Shown here: in pieces, positions 1 through 6,313 of the stretch
How positions within the stretch are numbered: position 1 is the first letter of the stretch
Layout of the letters: each line of letters opens with the position of its first letter
Assembly: GCA_016763895.1 (NCBI GenBank)
Contig: JAESSV010000253.1
Location: 1-8,321 of the forward strand
Origin: Magnetovibrio sp.
GTDB lineage: Bacteria; Pseudomonadota; Alphaproteobacteria; Rhodospirillales; Magnetovibrionaceae
Direction: 5' to 3'
DNA length: 8,321 bases
Notes under the pieces: model-generated
Database searches by the model: none
The model's input: the letters and a program-made list of their open reading frames with translations, nothing else
What the model was told of the DNA's origin: nothing
Translations under genes and position numbers: made by a program

Positions 1-428
1 CCCTTGGAAAACAAACGCACCGTGGCGCTGACCCCCCAAGACCCGCCCCAGCCATACCGCACCAGGGTTTTGCCCACATAGTTGTCATAGGGTATCAAAA
101 AGTGTCCGAACGGGGCGGTTTGGATGGCAGCCTTAACTTCTGCGGCCAATTCAAGTGAGACCCGCTCGTCCGCATCGACTTCCAACACCCAATCGCCTTT
201 GCACACATCAAGCCCCGCATGACGACGGGGGCCTTCGATGTCCCAACGGCCTTCGATGATGGTGTCTGCATATTTTTCGGCAATGCTTTTCGATCCATCG
301 GTGCATTTGTCCAACACCACCATCAATTCATCGCCAAAGCCCAACGCTTGCAAGCAATCGTCTAGGTCTTCTTCTTCGTTATGGGCGACCACAAGAATGG
401 TAAGCTTGGGTTGTTTTTCAGACGTCAT
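1..428 (-). CDS. Glycosyltransferase family 2, LPS-core type (partial, 3' end beyond left edge)
   Basis: This is the N-terminal 142 residues of a GT-A fold glycosyltransferase of family GT2, which moves a sugar from a nucleotide donor onto a surface glycan at the cytoplasmic membrane. The opening strand ILVVAHNEEEDLDDCL (residues 11-26) is the nucleotide-binding start of the fold, and VLEVDADERV (81-90) carries the metal-binding DxD motif as D85-A86-D87. The later stretch with IPYDNYVGK and WGVSATVRLF resembles the acceptor side of WaaE/KdtX-like LPS-core enzymes. Residues 40-45 read DKCTDG where the family usually has D-S-G-S-T-D, so it may be a divergent subgroup. The ATG at 428 lies in an ATGA overlap with the stop of the upstream GT9 gene, which implies translational coupling and a joint role. 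There is no strong Shine-Dalgarno sequence. The GT2 family is sure; donor and acceptor are unknown. Confidence 0.88.
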   Translation of the reverse strand, partial: MTSEKQPKLTILVVAHNEEEDLDDCLQALGFGDELMVVLDKCTDGSKSIAEKYADTIIEGRWDIEGPRRHAGLDVCKGDWVLEVDADERVSLELAAEVKAAIQTAPFGHFLIPYDNYVGKTLVRYGWGGSWGVSATVRLFSK

Positions 429-1381
429 GTCACTTCGTTCCACAATTTATGTGCCGCAGCTTCTGCTCCGTCGACGCTCAGGTCAAGCATCATACACGGC
501 GCATTCTTATAATCGTAATTTTCAGGAAAAACATCATCATAGCTTTTGGGCCCGCGAACAGCTCGGCACGCAGCCCCCCTGGGGGCATAGTGATTTTCGC
601 GTGAAGGCCCAAACAAGCCCATCGTAGGTGTATTTGACACTGCGGCCATATGCATCAAGCCGGAATCATTGCCCACATAAAAGCTGGCGCGTCCAAGACA
701 GGCATAGAGGCTCAACAACGGCGTATCACCCACCAGATTCAAAAGACGGTCCGAAGGCAGAGCTTCGATCACCGGGGCCGCAAGGTTTGCTTCCGAAGAA
801 TGGGCAATCACGGCAATACGTGCCCCCGGCAATATGCCGTCTTTGGACGTTAAGCGCAAAGCCAGTTGGGCAAAACGTTTTGGGGGCCACGTTTTTCCAG
901 ACCAGTTTGCGGTCGGCCCTATGGCAAGAATCGGTCCTTCGCCGGGCATTAATTTTTCAGCGTCTTGCACATTTTGGGGCAAAGTCCACAATTTGGGCAC
1001 CGGCGGGTTGTCTTGCCGCTTTAAAATCGACGCCATAGCCTTAACCCGGTGCACATCAAGCTTACCCGCCCGACCCAAATGAATTTGTCGTTTGGACGGA
1101 AGAATGTAACTGAGCGGGGCATTGCGCAAATCCACCACCACGTCCCAAAGAGTCAGCACGCAATGCCGCCACATTTTCCACCAATGCAAGGAATGCTTTT
1201 GCTTGGGCAATTCAACAATGGCTTCTAAACCGGGTACGCCTTTGAACAAGCCGGCCGGCACCGGACCGCATACAACCGTAACGCGGGCACCGGGATAATC
1301 GTCCAACAACTGTGCCAGAACGCCTGTCGACAACACGGCATCACCCAATCGGTTCGAGGTAATAAATAATATGCGCGCCAA
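425..1381 (-). CDS. Glycosyltransferase family 9, LPS heptosyltransferase-like
   Basis: This GT-B fold enzyme is related to ADP-heptose:LPS heptosyltransferases (WaaC, WaaF, WaaQ) and probably adds a heptose or similar sugar to LPS core at the inner membrane. From the TTG at 1381 the protein has 318 residues, usual for the family, and begins at once with the typical first strand ARILFITSNRLGDAVLSTG (residues 2-20); D14 matches the catalytic aspartate of the family. PTANWSGKTWP (156-166) and YVGNDSGLMHMAA (235-247) followed by LFGPS are the donor-binding C-terminal motifs. The start is uncertain: the frame stays open upstream to a GTG at 1540 (371 residues) and a TTG at 1633 that would overlap the divergent ygfZ gene. 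I prefer 1381 because it fits the domain edge, although only a weak GGTGA precedes it. The stop overlaps the start of the GT2 gene by four bases. The exact sugar is not determined. Confidence 0.87.
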   Translation of the reverse strand: MARILFITSNRLGDAVLSTGVLAQLLDDYPGARVTVVCGPVPAGLFKGVPGLEAIVELPKQKHSLHWWKMWRHCVLTLWDVVVDLRNAPLSYILPSKRQIHLGRAGKLDVHRVKAMASILKRQDNPPVPKLWTLPQNVQDAEKLMPGEGPILAIGPTANWSGKTWPPKRFAQLALRLTSKDGILPGARIAVIAHSSEANLAAPVIEALPSDRLLNLVGDTPLLSLYACLGRASFYVGNDSGLMHMAAVSNTPTMGLFGPSRENHYAPRGAACRAVRGPKSYDDVFPENYDYKNAPCMMLDLSVDGAEAAAHKLWNEVT

Positions 1382-1392
1382 GGCTTCACCAG

Positions 1393-1410
1393 AATCTTCA
1401 AAATCTTCAA
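1393..1410. repeat. Perfect 9-bp tandem duplication
   Basis: The unit aatcttcaa occurs twice head to tail (1393-1401 and 1402-1410), followed by a partial third copy, aat. In the upstream-extended frame of the GT9 gene on the minus strand it would encode F-E-D-F-E-D, so the unit length keeps the frame. Confidence 0.85.
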
Positions 1411-1420
1411 AATAGCGAGG

Positions 1421-1450
1421 AACAGAACCGCAAGGAACAGAATCGCAAGG
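1421..1450. repeat. 15-bp tandem duplication with one mismatch
   Basis: Two head-to-tail copies, aacagaaccgcaagg (1421-1435) and aacagaatcgcaagg (1436-1450), agree at 14 of 15 positions, and a degenerate piece, gcgagg, sits just before at 1415-1420. In the extended GT9 frame the copies would encode DSVPC and GSVPR. The near identity points to recent slippage or duplication. Confidence 0.85.
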
Positions 1451-1462
1451 TCCTAGCCTCTG

Positions 1463-1486
1463 TCCTTTATAGGCTTCTTTATAAGC
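1463..1486. repeat. 12-bp imperfect tandem duplication containing TATAAA on the minus strand
   Basis: The copies tcctttataggc (1463-1474) and ttctttataagc (1475-1486) match at 10 of 12 positions. Each carries TATAAAG on the minus strand, which resembles a -10 element of a promoter reading towards the GT9 gene; in the extended GT9 frame the pair would read A-Y-K-E-A-Y-K-G. Confidence 0.6.
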
Positions 1487-1549
1487 GTGCGGGTGTAAAA
1501 TTTCCCAGCCCCTCTTGCCATTTGACGATAAAGGTCCCACTTTAGTCTC

Positions 1550-2437
1550 ATGTATATCACCCTTAAAAACCGTGGCCTCATCAAGGTCTCTGGCAAAGAT
1601 GCCAAAGACTTTCTTCAAGGCCTTGTCAGCCAAGACATCACCCGCGTTTCAAGCACACAGGCCGTATATTCGGCCTTTCTTTCCCCACAAGGGAAATTCT
1701 TGTTTGATTTTTTCTGTATTGAACTGGACGGCAGTCTTGTTTTGGATTGCGAAGAAAGTCGTCGTTCCGATTTTTTGAAACGCTTGTCCATGTTCAAGTT
1801 GCGATCAAACGTTGAGCTCTCAGATATTACAGAGGACTACAGCGTCTTTGCCACCCTATCCGCAGCCAATGCCTTTGGCCTCCACGATGAAGAAAACCGT
1901 GGCGTGGCAAAAGATTTTGGTTCCGGCATCGTTTTCACCGACCCCCGGCTGCGCGCCATGGGGTGCCGTGTCATACTTGAAAAAGACGATAAGGCGCTTT
2001 TGAAAGCCGGGCTTACCGAAGGTGATCTTGACGATTACGAAGCCATGCGATTAAGGCTTGGCCTTGCCGATGGATCCCGCGACATGACCGTCAACAAGGC
2101 CTTGTTGTTGGAAAATGGTTTTGAAGAATTAGACGGTGTAAGCTTCACCAAAGGCTGTTTTATGGGCCAAGAGCTTACCGCCCGCACGCGCTATCGTGGC
2201 CTGGTCAAAAAACGCCTTCTTCCGGTCACCATTGACGGCCAAGCCCCCATCCCCGAGTCCGTCCTGATGGATGGCAGCAACATAGCCGGGGAAATGAAAG
2301 GCAGTCGAGACGGCCTGGGTTTGGCCTTGATCCGTCTTGATCGCCTTAAGCCCGGGGCGGTCTTCCATTTTGGCACCACCAACCTCACGCCAAACGTTCC
2401 AGATTGGGTTGTCTTTCAGGCTCAAGACAAGGACTAG
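1550..2437 (+). CDS. ygfZ: YgfZ/IBA57-family folate-binding iron-sulfur cluster protein
   Basis: This is a GcvT-like, tetrahydrofolate-dependent cytoplasmic protein that in its family helps assemble or repair 4Fe-4S clusters in enzymes such as MiaB. The signature KGCFMGQE lies at residues 201-208, with the family's conserved cysteine at 203, followed by LTARTRYRGLVKKRL, also typical. The N-terminus (NRGLIKVSGKDAKDFLQG, then FLSPQGKFLFDFF) matches the usual YgfZ opening, which supports the ATG at 1550. At 295 residues it is somewhat shorter than E. coli YgfZ and is close to alphaproteobacterial members. No clear Shine-Dalgarno sequence precedes the ATG: the nearest purine run, AAAGG, is about 16 bases away, so initiation may be leaderless or weak. 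A methyltransferase gene starts nine bases after its stop and is probably co-transcribed. Family assignment is secure. Confidence 0.93.
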   Translation: MYITLKNRGLIKVSGKDAKDFLQGLVSQDITRVSSTQAVYSAFLSPQGKFLFDFFCIELDGSLVLDCEESRRSDFLKRLSMFKLRSNVELSDITEDYSVFATLSAANAFGLHDEENRGVAKDFGSGIVFTDPRLRAMGCRVILEKDDKALLKAGLTEGDLDDYEAMRLRLGLADGSRDMTVNKALLLENGFEELDGVSFTKGCFMGQELTARTRYRGLVKKRLLPVTIDGQAPIPESVLMDGSNIAGEMKGSRDGLGLALIRLDRLKPGAVFHFGTTNLTPNVPDWVVFQAQDKD

Positions 2438-2446
2438 ATTTTTCTT

Positions 2447-3094
2447 ATGGCCAACAAATTGCCCGACAACATCCCCGATTTACTGGACTACATCAGACGG
2501 GTTTATGACCATCAAATCAACGCCTTTGGCCCGGTGGCAAAGGGTGTGTTTTGGTCCAGCGAAGACCGTCAAACGCTCAGTTATGAAGTGTTGTTAAAAG
2601 CCATATGTCCCGAAGACTTAAATGGGTCCGTCAGTATTGCTGATTTTGGCTGTGGATACGGAGCCCTTTTTGATCTTCTCAGCGCAACGCCCTTGATGAA
2701 CAACAGCCGCTATATCGGTTTTGATATTTCCCAAAAAATGATCGCCACAGCCCAAGCCAAACACAAAGATTCTCGGGCTGAATTCATCACCAGCCCAATC
2801 ATGACTGAAATCGTGGATTACACGTTTGTTTCCGGGACCTACAACATGTACATGGCGGCAGACCGCGCGCTTTGGACCCACTACATCAAAGTCAGTCTTA
2901 AGATGCTGTGGGACAAAACACAGAAAGCTTTGGCCTTTAATCTGTTGGATTTTGAAACTGAGAACAAATTAGACGACCTCTATTACGCGGATAAACAAGA
3001 GTTCATCAAATTCGCGTTAACCTTAACGCCCGAAGTCGAAGTGATTGACGGCTATAAAGAAATGGAATTCACCCTGATTGTCACAAAACCTTAA
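2447..3094 (+). CDS. Class I SAM-dependent methyltransferase, substrate unknown
   Basis: This 215-residue soluble protein has the Rossmann-like fold that binds S-adenosylmethionine. Motif I reads IADFGCGYGALF (residues 64-75). The acidic residue at the end of the second strand is D93 in YIGFDIS, expected to hold the SAM ribose. FVSGTYNMY (127-135) lies where motif IV is expected, and the C-terminal strand MEFTLIVTKP closes the fold. The N-terminal 60 residues (with INAFGPVAKGVFWSSEDRQ) form a helical cap that may select the substrate. I do not recognise a named subfamily, so target and pathway are open. The ATG at 2447 lies nine bases after the ygfZ stop; an AAGGA sits 13 bases upstream, rather far. 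Its TAA stop is formed from the same TTAA as the stop of the convergent phosphatase-like gene, so no terminator fits between them. Confidence 0.88.
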   Translation: MANKLPDNIPDLLDYIRRVYDHQINAFGPVAKGVFWSSEDRQTLSYEVLLKAICPEDLNGSVSIADFGCGYGALFDLLSATPLMNNSRYIGFDISQKMIATAQAKHKDSRAEFITSPIMTEIVDYTFVSGTYNMYMAADRALWTHYIKVSLKMLWDKTQKALAFNLLDFETENKLDDLYYADKQEFIKFALTLTPEVEVIDGYKEMEFTLIVTKP

Positions 3095-3582
3095 GGGGCT
3101 ATGTGATTTAAACTGATTTCCAAATCATATCCGCGCACATGCCCCAAATCCAACCCGGCCAGCCTTAACATGAGTTGTTCGAGTTCTGCAAAAAAACGAC
3201 GATAGGCATATTGGCATTCGATATCGGTCATTTCTGGACCTTCGACGGGGGGGATGCGCCAATGCACAACCACGGGATTGGAAAACCAGATGGGAAAGCG
3301 GCCTTGGAACTTTTCTTGTTCCATTAAGATCACCGCATCAATGCGCGGCGCCTGAATGGCGGCAAATTCATCCCAGCTTTTCACATGCAAGTCAGAGGTA
3401 TCACAACCCGTTTGCATCAAAGTGTCCAAAGCCAAAGACTTGACTTCACCATCGGGGGTTATGCCCGCGCTAAAGGCCAAAAAGTTTTTCCGCCCAAGTT
3501 TATTGAGCATGGCTTCAGCCATGATGGAACGGCTGGAATTCCCAGCGCTCACAAACAATACATGTAAGATATCATCGGCCAA
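3091..3582 (-). CDS. ArsC / low-molecular-weight phosphatase family protein lacking the catalytic cysteine (probable pseudoenzyme)
   Basis: The fold is that of low-molecular-weight tyrosine phosphatases and thioredoxin-coupled arsenate reductases. The phosphate loop near the N-terminus reads VSAGNSSRS (residues 11-19), where the family has V-C-x-x-N-S-x-R-S. R18 is kept, but the nucleophile is S12, encoded AGC. The next parts, FSAGITPDGEVKSLALDTL (37-55), SDLHVKSWDEF (63-73) and the strand IDAVILM (81-87), follow the ArsC pattern. The resolving cysteines expected after that strand are missing, and HWRIPPVEG (107-115) lacks the aspartate usual in HWGxPDP. Only C60 and C123 remain. Catalysis by the known mechanism is therefore unlikely, and a binding or regulatory role is possible. 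The TTG start at 3582 is supported by a full AGGAGG five bases upstream. It lies 35 bases after ppdK and probably ends that operon. The frame is intact, so it is not an obvious pseudogene. The residues after about 145 have no clear family match. Confidence 0.85.
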   Translation of the reverse strand: MADDILHVLFVSAGNSSRSIMAEAMLNKLGRKNFLAFSAGITPDGEVKSLALDTLMQTGCDTSDLHVKSWDEFAAIQAPRIDAVILMEQEKFQGRFPIWFSNPVVVHWRIPPVEGPEMTDIECQYAYRRFFAELEQLMLRLAGLDLGHVRGYDLEISLNHIAP

Positions 3583-3587
3583 ACAAA

Positions 3588-3593
3588 CCTCCT
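3588..3593 (-). promoter_or_regulatory. Strong Shine-Dalgarno site fixing a TTG start
   Basis: The minus strand reads AGGAGG five bases before the TTG at 3582. This is the best ribosome binding site in the window. It decides the start, because the nearby ATG (in GCCGATGAT) is out of frame. It also implies that the ArsC-like protein is translated well despite the TTG. Confidence 0.8.
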
Positions 3594-3617
3594 ATATCAA
3601 GGTCAGGCCCTGGATCG

Positions 3618-6299
3618 TTAGGCATTTTCATCTTCAAAATCCACCCCTAAAGCAGCTTGTGCCGCAGATAATTTTGCGATGGGAACACGAAAGGGCGAAC
3701 AAGAAATGTAATCAAGCCCGGCTTTGTGAAAGAAAAAAACCGAGCGCGGATCGCCACCATGTTCTCCACAAATACCGACTTTCAAATCAGGTCGCACAGA
3801 ACGCCCATATTGAACCCCCATCTGAACCAATTCCCCAACGCCGGTCTGATCAAGGGTCTTGAACGGATCTTGGCGGAACACACCTTTGTCCGTATACGCC
3901 TGTAACAAGGGCGCAGCATCATCCCTAGAAAGACCATAAGTCATTTGTGTTAAGTCATTGGTGCCAAAGCTAAAGAAGGCCGCTTCTTTGGCAATTTCGC
4001 CCGCTTTAAGGCTAGCGCGCGGCAATTCAATCATCGACCCCACTTGATAGGGGACTTTCAAGCCGTATTCCCCAAGAACGTCCTTGGCCACGCGATCCAC
4101 CAAGGCCTTCATCAGCGCAAATTCCCGACCATCCGAGACCAAGGGCACCATAATTTCGGGCAGCACCACTTTGTCTTGGATTTGCACGTTACAGGCGGCC
4201 TCAAAAATAGCCCGGACCTGCATTTCGTATATTTCGGGATAAGTAATGCCCAAACGACACCCGCGATTGCCCAGCATGGGATTGGTTTCGAACAATTCTG
4301 CGGCACGGGCTTGCACGTCTTCGATGCTGACCCCCAAGGTCTCGGCAACGCTTTTCATATCACGAAGCCGGGTTGGCAAAAATTCATGAAGCGGCGGGTC
4401 CAGCAAACGTATGGTCACGGGCAAACCCTGCATCACTTCAAACAGCTCTACAAAATCATTGCGCTGGTGATCCAACAATTTATCCAAGGCCTCAAGCCGG
4501 GCCGCTTGCGTCCCGGCCAAGATCATGCTGCGCATGTGGGTCAAGCGGTCGTCGTGAAAAAACATATGTTCCGTGCGGGCCAAACCGATGCCTTCGGCCC
4601 CAAACGCCCGGGCCGCCACCGCATCCGCAAGCGTTTCGGCATTGGCGCGCACCTTTAAGGTTCGAATCTCATCGGCCCATGTCATGAATGTGGCAAAGGC
4701 CCCGCCCAGTTGGGGTTCAACCGTGGCCACCCGGCCCTTCATCACTTGCCCGGTGCCGCCGTTCAAGGTGATAAGGTCGCCTTCGACAAGGGTTTCACCC
4801 AACGCCGTCAAGGTTTTTGCCGCGCTATCGATCGAGATCCCGCTGGCGCCTGACACACACGGTTTTCCCATGCCCCGCGCCACAACCGCAGCATGAGACG
4901 TCATGCCGCCGCGCATGGTCAGAACACCTTTGGCGCTGATCATGCCCTTAATATCATCGGGAGACGTTTCCAGTCGGGCCAAGATGACCTCTTCGCCGCG
5001 TGCGGTCCATGCCTCGGCGTCATCCGACGTAAACACCAATTTCCCAGACGCGGCGCCGGGGGACGCCGGCAAACCGTGGCCCAAAATCTCACAATCGGCA
5101 TCGGGGTCCAAGGTGCGGTGCAACAATTGATCCAAATGGGTTGGATCAATACGGCAAATGGCCTCTTTTTTGTCGATCAGGCCTTCTGTGACCATAACAA
5201 CGGCCACCCGCAAAGCCGCCCGAATGGTCCGTTTCCCCGTGCGCGTTTGCAAAATCCACAACCGGCCTTGTTCGATGGTGAATTCCAAGTCCTGCATGTC
5301 TTTGTAGTGGTTTTCCAAAGTCTTGCGCACGGTGTTCAGTTGGGCAAAAAGATCGGGCATCCGTTCTTCAAGGCTGGGCAGGTCCATGTCGGTGGCCTTG
5401 GCGTGTGCCAAGCTCAACGGTTGCGGTGTCCGCAATCCAGCCACCACGTCTTCGCCTTGGGCATTTTCCAAATATTCACCATAAAATTCGTTATGGCCCG
5501 TGGACGGATTGCGCGTGAAACACACGCCTGTGGCGCTGTTATTGCCTAAATTGCCAAACACCATGGCCTGAATGTTGACAGCCGTGCCCCAACCATCGGG
5601 AATATTGTAAAGTTTGCGGTACGTCCGGGCACGCTTGTTGGTCCAACTTTTGAACACCGCACCAATCGCAGCCCAGAGCTGCTCTTTGGGATGAGTGGGA
5701 AAAGGCCTTCCGGATTCTTCCTCAATCACTTCATAAAATCGAGGGATGAGGTTTTTCCAATCCTCACCGGATAAATCAGCATCCAATTTCAAAGCATGAT
5801 CAAATTTATAGTCTTCGAGTATGTCTTCGAAATGATAATGATCTACGCCCATCACCACATCCCCAAACATCTGGATAAACCGGCGATAGCTATCATAGGC
5901 AAAACGTTCATCGCCGAAGGTTTTTGCCAAACATTTTACGGTTTTATCGTTGAGTCCTAAGTTTAAAACCGTGTCCATCATACCGGGCATGGACGCCCGA
6001 GCCCCGGATCGCACAGAGAGTAACAACACGTTTTCACAGGCCCCAAACGAAGCCCCCATGGTGGCTTCCAACGCTTGTACGGCTTGGCTAACTTGGGCTT
6101 CTAAATCCGCAGGATATTCGCCTTGAGTTTGGATGAAATGCGAACACACTTCGGTCGTGATGGTAAATCCGGGCGGAATATTAAGGCCGATGGACGACAT
6201 TTCGTGAAGGTTAGCGCCCTTGCCCCCCAATAGGTCAAGCATCGCCGCCGAGCCTTCGGCTTTGCCAACCCCAAATGCATAGGTCCACTTGTCCGCCAT
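3618..6299 (-). CDS. ppdK: Pyruvate, phosphate dikinase
   Basis: PPDK interconverts pyruvate, ATP and phosphate with phosphoenolpyruvate, AMP and pyrophosphate in the cytoplasm, serving gluconeogenesis or pyrophosphate-linked glycolysis. At 893 residues it has the usual length. The N-terminal nucleotide-binding domain starts with LLGGKGANLHEM (residues 23-34) and runs to about 360. The swivelling phosphohistidine domain (about 430-520) holds GGMTSHAAVVARG with catalytic H469. The C-terminal TIM barrel (about 530-890) holds SFGTNDLTQMTYG and the catalytic C844 in GICGEHGGDP. All landmarks are intact. T467, next to the histidine loop, is the residue type that PDRP kinase/phosphatases modify in other PPDKs; no such gene is visible here. 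The ATG at 6299 has AGGA ten bases upstream, overlapping the glyS stop, so the gene is co-transcribed with glyS. The assignment is firm. Confidence 0.98.
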   Translation of the reverse strand: MADKWTYAFGVGKAEGSAAMLDLLGGKGANLHEMSSIGLNIPPGFTITTEVCSHFIQTQGEYPADLEAQVSQAVQALEATMGASFGACENVLLLSVRSGARASMPGMMDTVLNLGLNDKTVKCLAKTFGDERFAYDSYRRFIQMFGDVVMGVDHYHFEDILEDYKFDHALKLDADLSGEDWKNLIPRFYEVIEEESGRPFPTHPKEQLWAAIGAVFKSWTNKRARTYRKLYNIPDGWGTAVNIQAMVFGNLGNNSATGVCFTRNPSTGHNEFYGEYLENAQGEDVVAGLRTPQPLSLAHAKATDMDLPSLEERMPDLFAQLNTVRKTLENHYKDMQDLEFTIEQGRLWILQTRTGKRTIRAALRVAVVMVTEGLIDKKEAICRIDPTHLDQLLHRTLDPDADCEILGHGLPASPGAASGKLVFTSDDAEAWTARGEEVILARLETSPDDIKGMISAKGVLTMRGGMTSHAAVVARGMGKPCVSGASGISIDSAAKTLTALGETLVEGDLITLNGGTGQVMKGRVATVEPQLGGAFATFMTWADEIRTLKVRANAETLADAVAARAFGAEGIGLARTEHMFFHDDRLTHMRSMILAGTQAARLEALDKLLDHQRNDFVELFEVMQGLPVTIRLLDPPLHEFLPTRLRDMKSVAETLGVSIEDVQARAAELFETNPMLGNRGCRLGITYPEIYEMQVRAIFEAACNVQIQDKVVLPEIMVPLVSDGREFALMKALVDRVAKDVLGEYGLKVPYQVGSMIELPRASLKAGEIAKEAAFFSFGTNDLTQMTYGLSRDDAAPLLQAYTDKGVFRQDPFKTLDQTGVGELVQMGVQYGRSVRPDLKVGICGEHGGDPRSVFFFHKAGLDYISCSPFRVPIAKLSAAQAALGVDFEDENA

Positions 6300-6309
6300 T
6301 CGCTTTACG

Positions 6310-6313
6310 TCCT
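6310..6313 (-). promoter_or_regulatory. ppdK Shine-Dalgarno site overlapping the glyS stop codon
   Basis: The minus strand reads TAGGA, in which TAG is the glyS stop (6314-6312) and AGGA (6313-6310) is the ppdK ribosome binding site, ten bases before its ATG. Terminating ribosomes therefore sit on the next gene's initiation site, an arrangement that favours coupled translation. Confidence 0.65.

Larger units (their letters stand above)
1382..1549. promoter_or_regulatory. Divergent intergenic region between the GT9 gene and ygfZ
   Basis: This is the only sizeable gap in the window, 168 bases between two divergently read genes, so promoters for both should lie in it or in the neighbouring 5' ends. 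It is richer in A and T than the flanking genes and holds three short tandem duplications. On the plus strand TTGACG (1522-1527) and TTGCCA (1515-1520) resemble -35 boxes, but no good -10 box stands at the right spacing. On the minus strand two TATAAA boxes (within 1465-1471 and 1477-1483) resemble -10 elements but lack good -35 partners. No promoter can be assigned firmly. If the GT9 gene starts at the GTG at 1540, nearly all of this region is coding. Confidence 0.4.

Noticed and set aside
238..1082. Several plus-strand open frames opposite the two glycosyltransferases
   Set aside because: They overlap clearly recognisable GT2 and GT9 coding sequence and show no domain of their own.
1522..1550. 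TTGACG as the -35 box of a sigma-70 promoter for ygfZ
   Set aside because: The hexamer at the right spacing (1545-1550, GTCTCA) does not resemble a -10 box.
3602..3612. CAGGCCCTG inverted repeat between ppdK and the ArsC-like gene as a terminator
   Set aside because: The arms are only four bases with a one-base centre, so no stable hairpin can form, and there is no T-tract; co-transcription is more likely.
4044..4658. Long plus-strand open frame (204 codons) antisense to ppdK
   Set aside because: The translation is rich in H, Q and G with no recognisable domain, and the opposite strand encodes well-conserved PPDK; it is a shadow frame.
4893..5549. Plus-strand open frame (218 codons) antisense to ppdK
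   Set aside because: No family features, and it lies entirely within conserved PPDK coding sequence.
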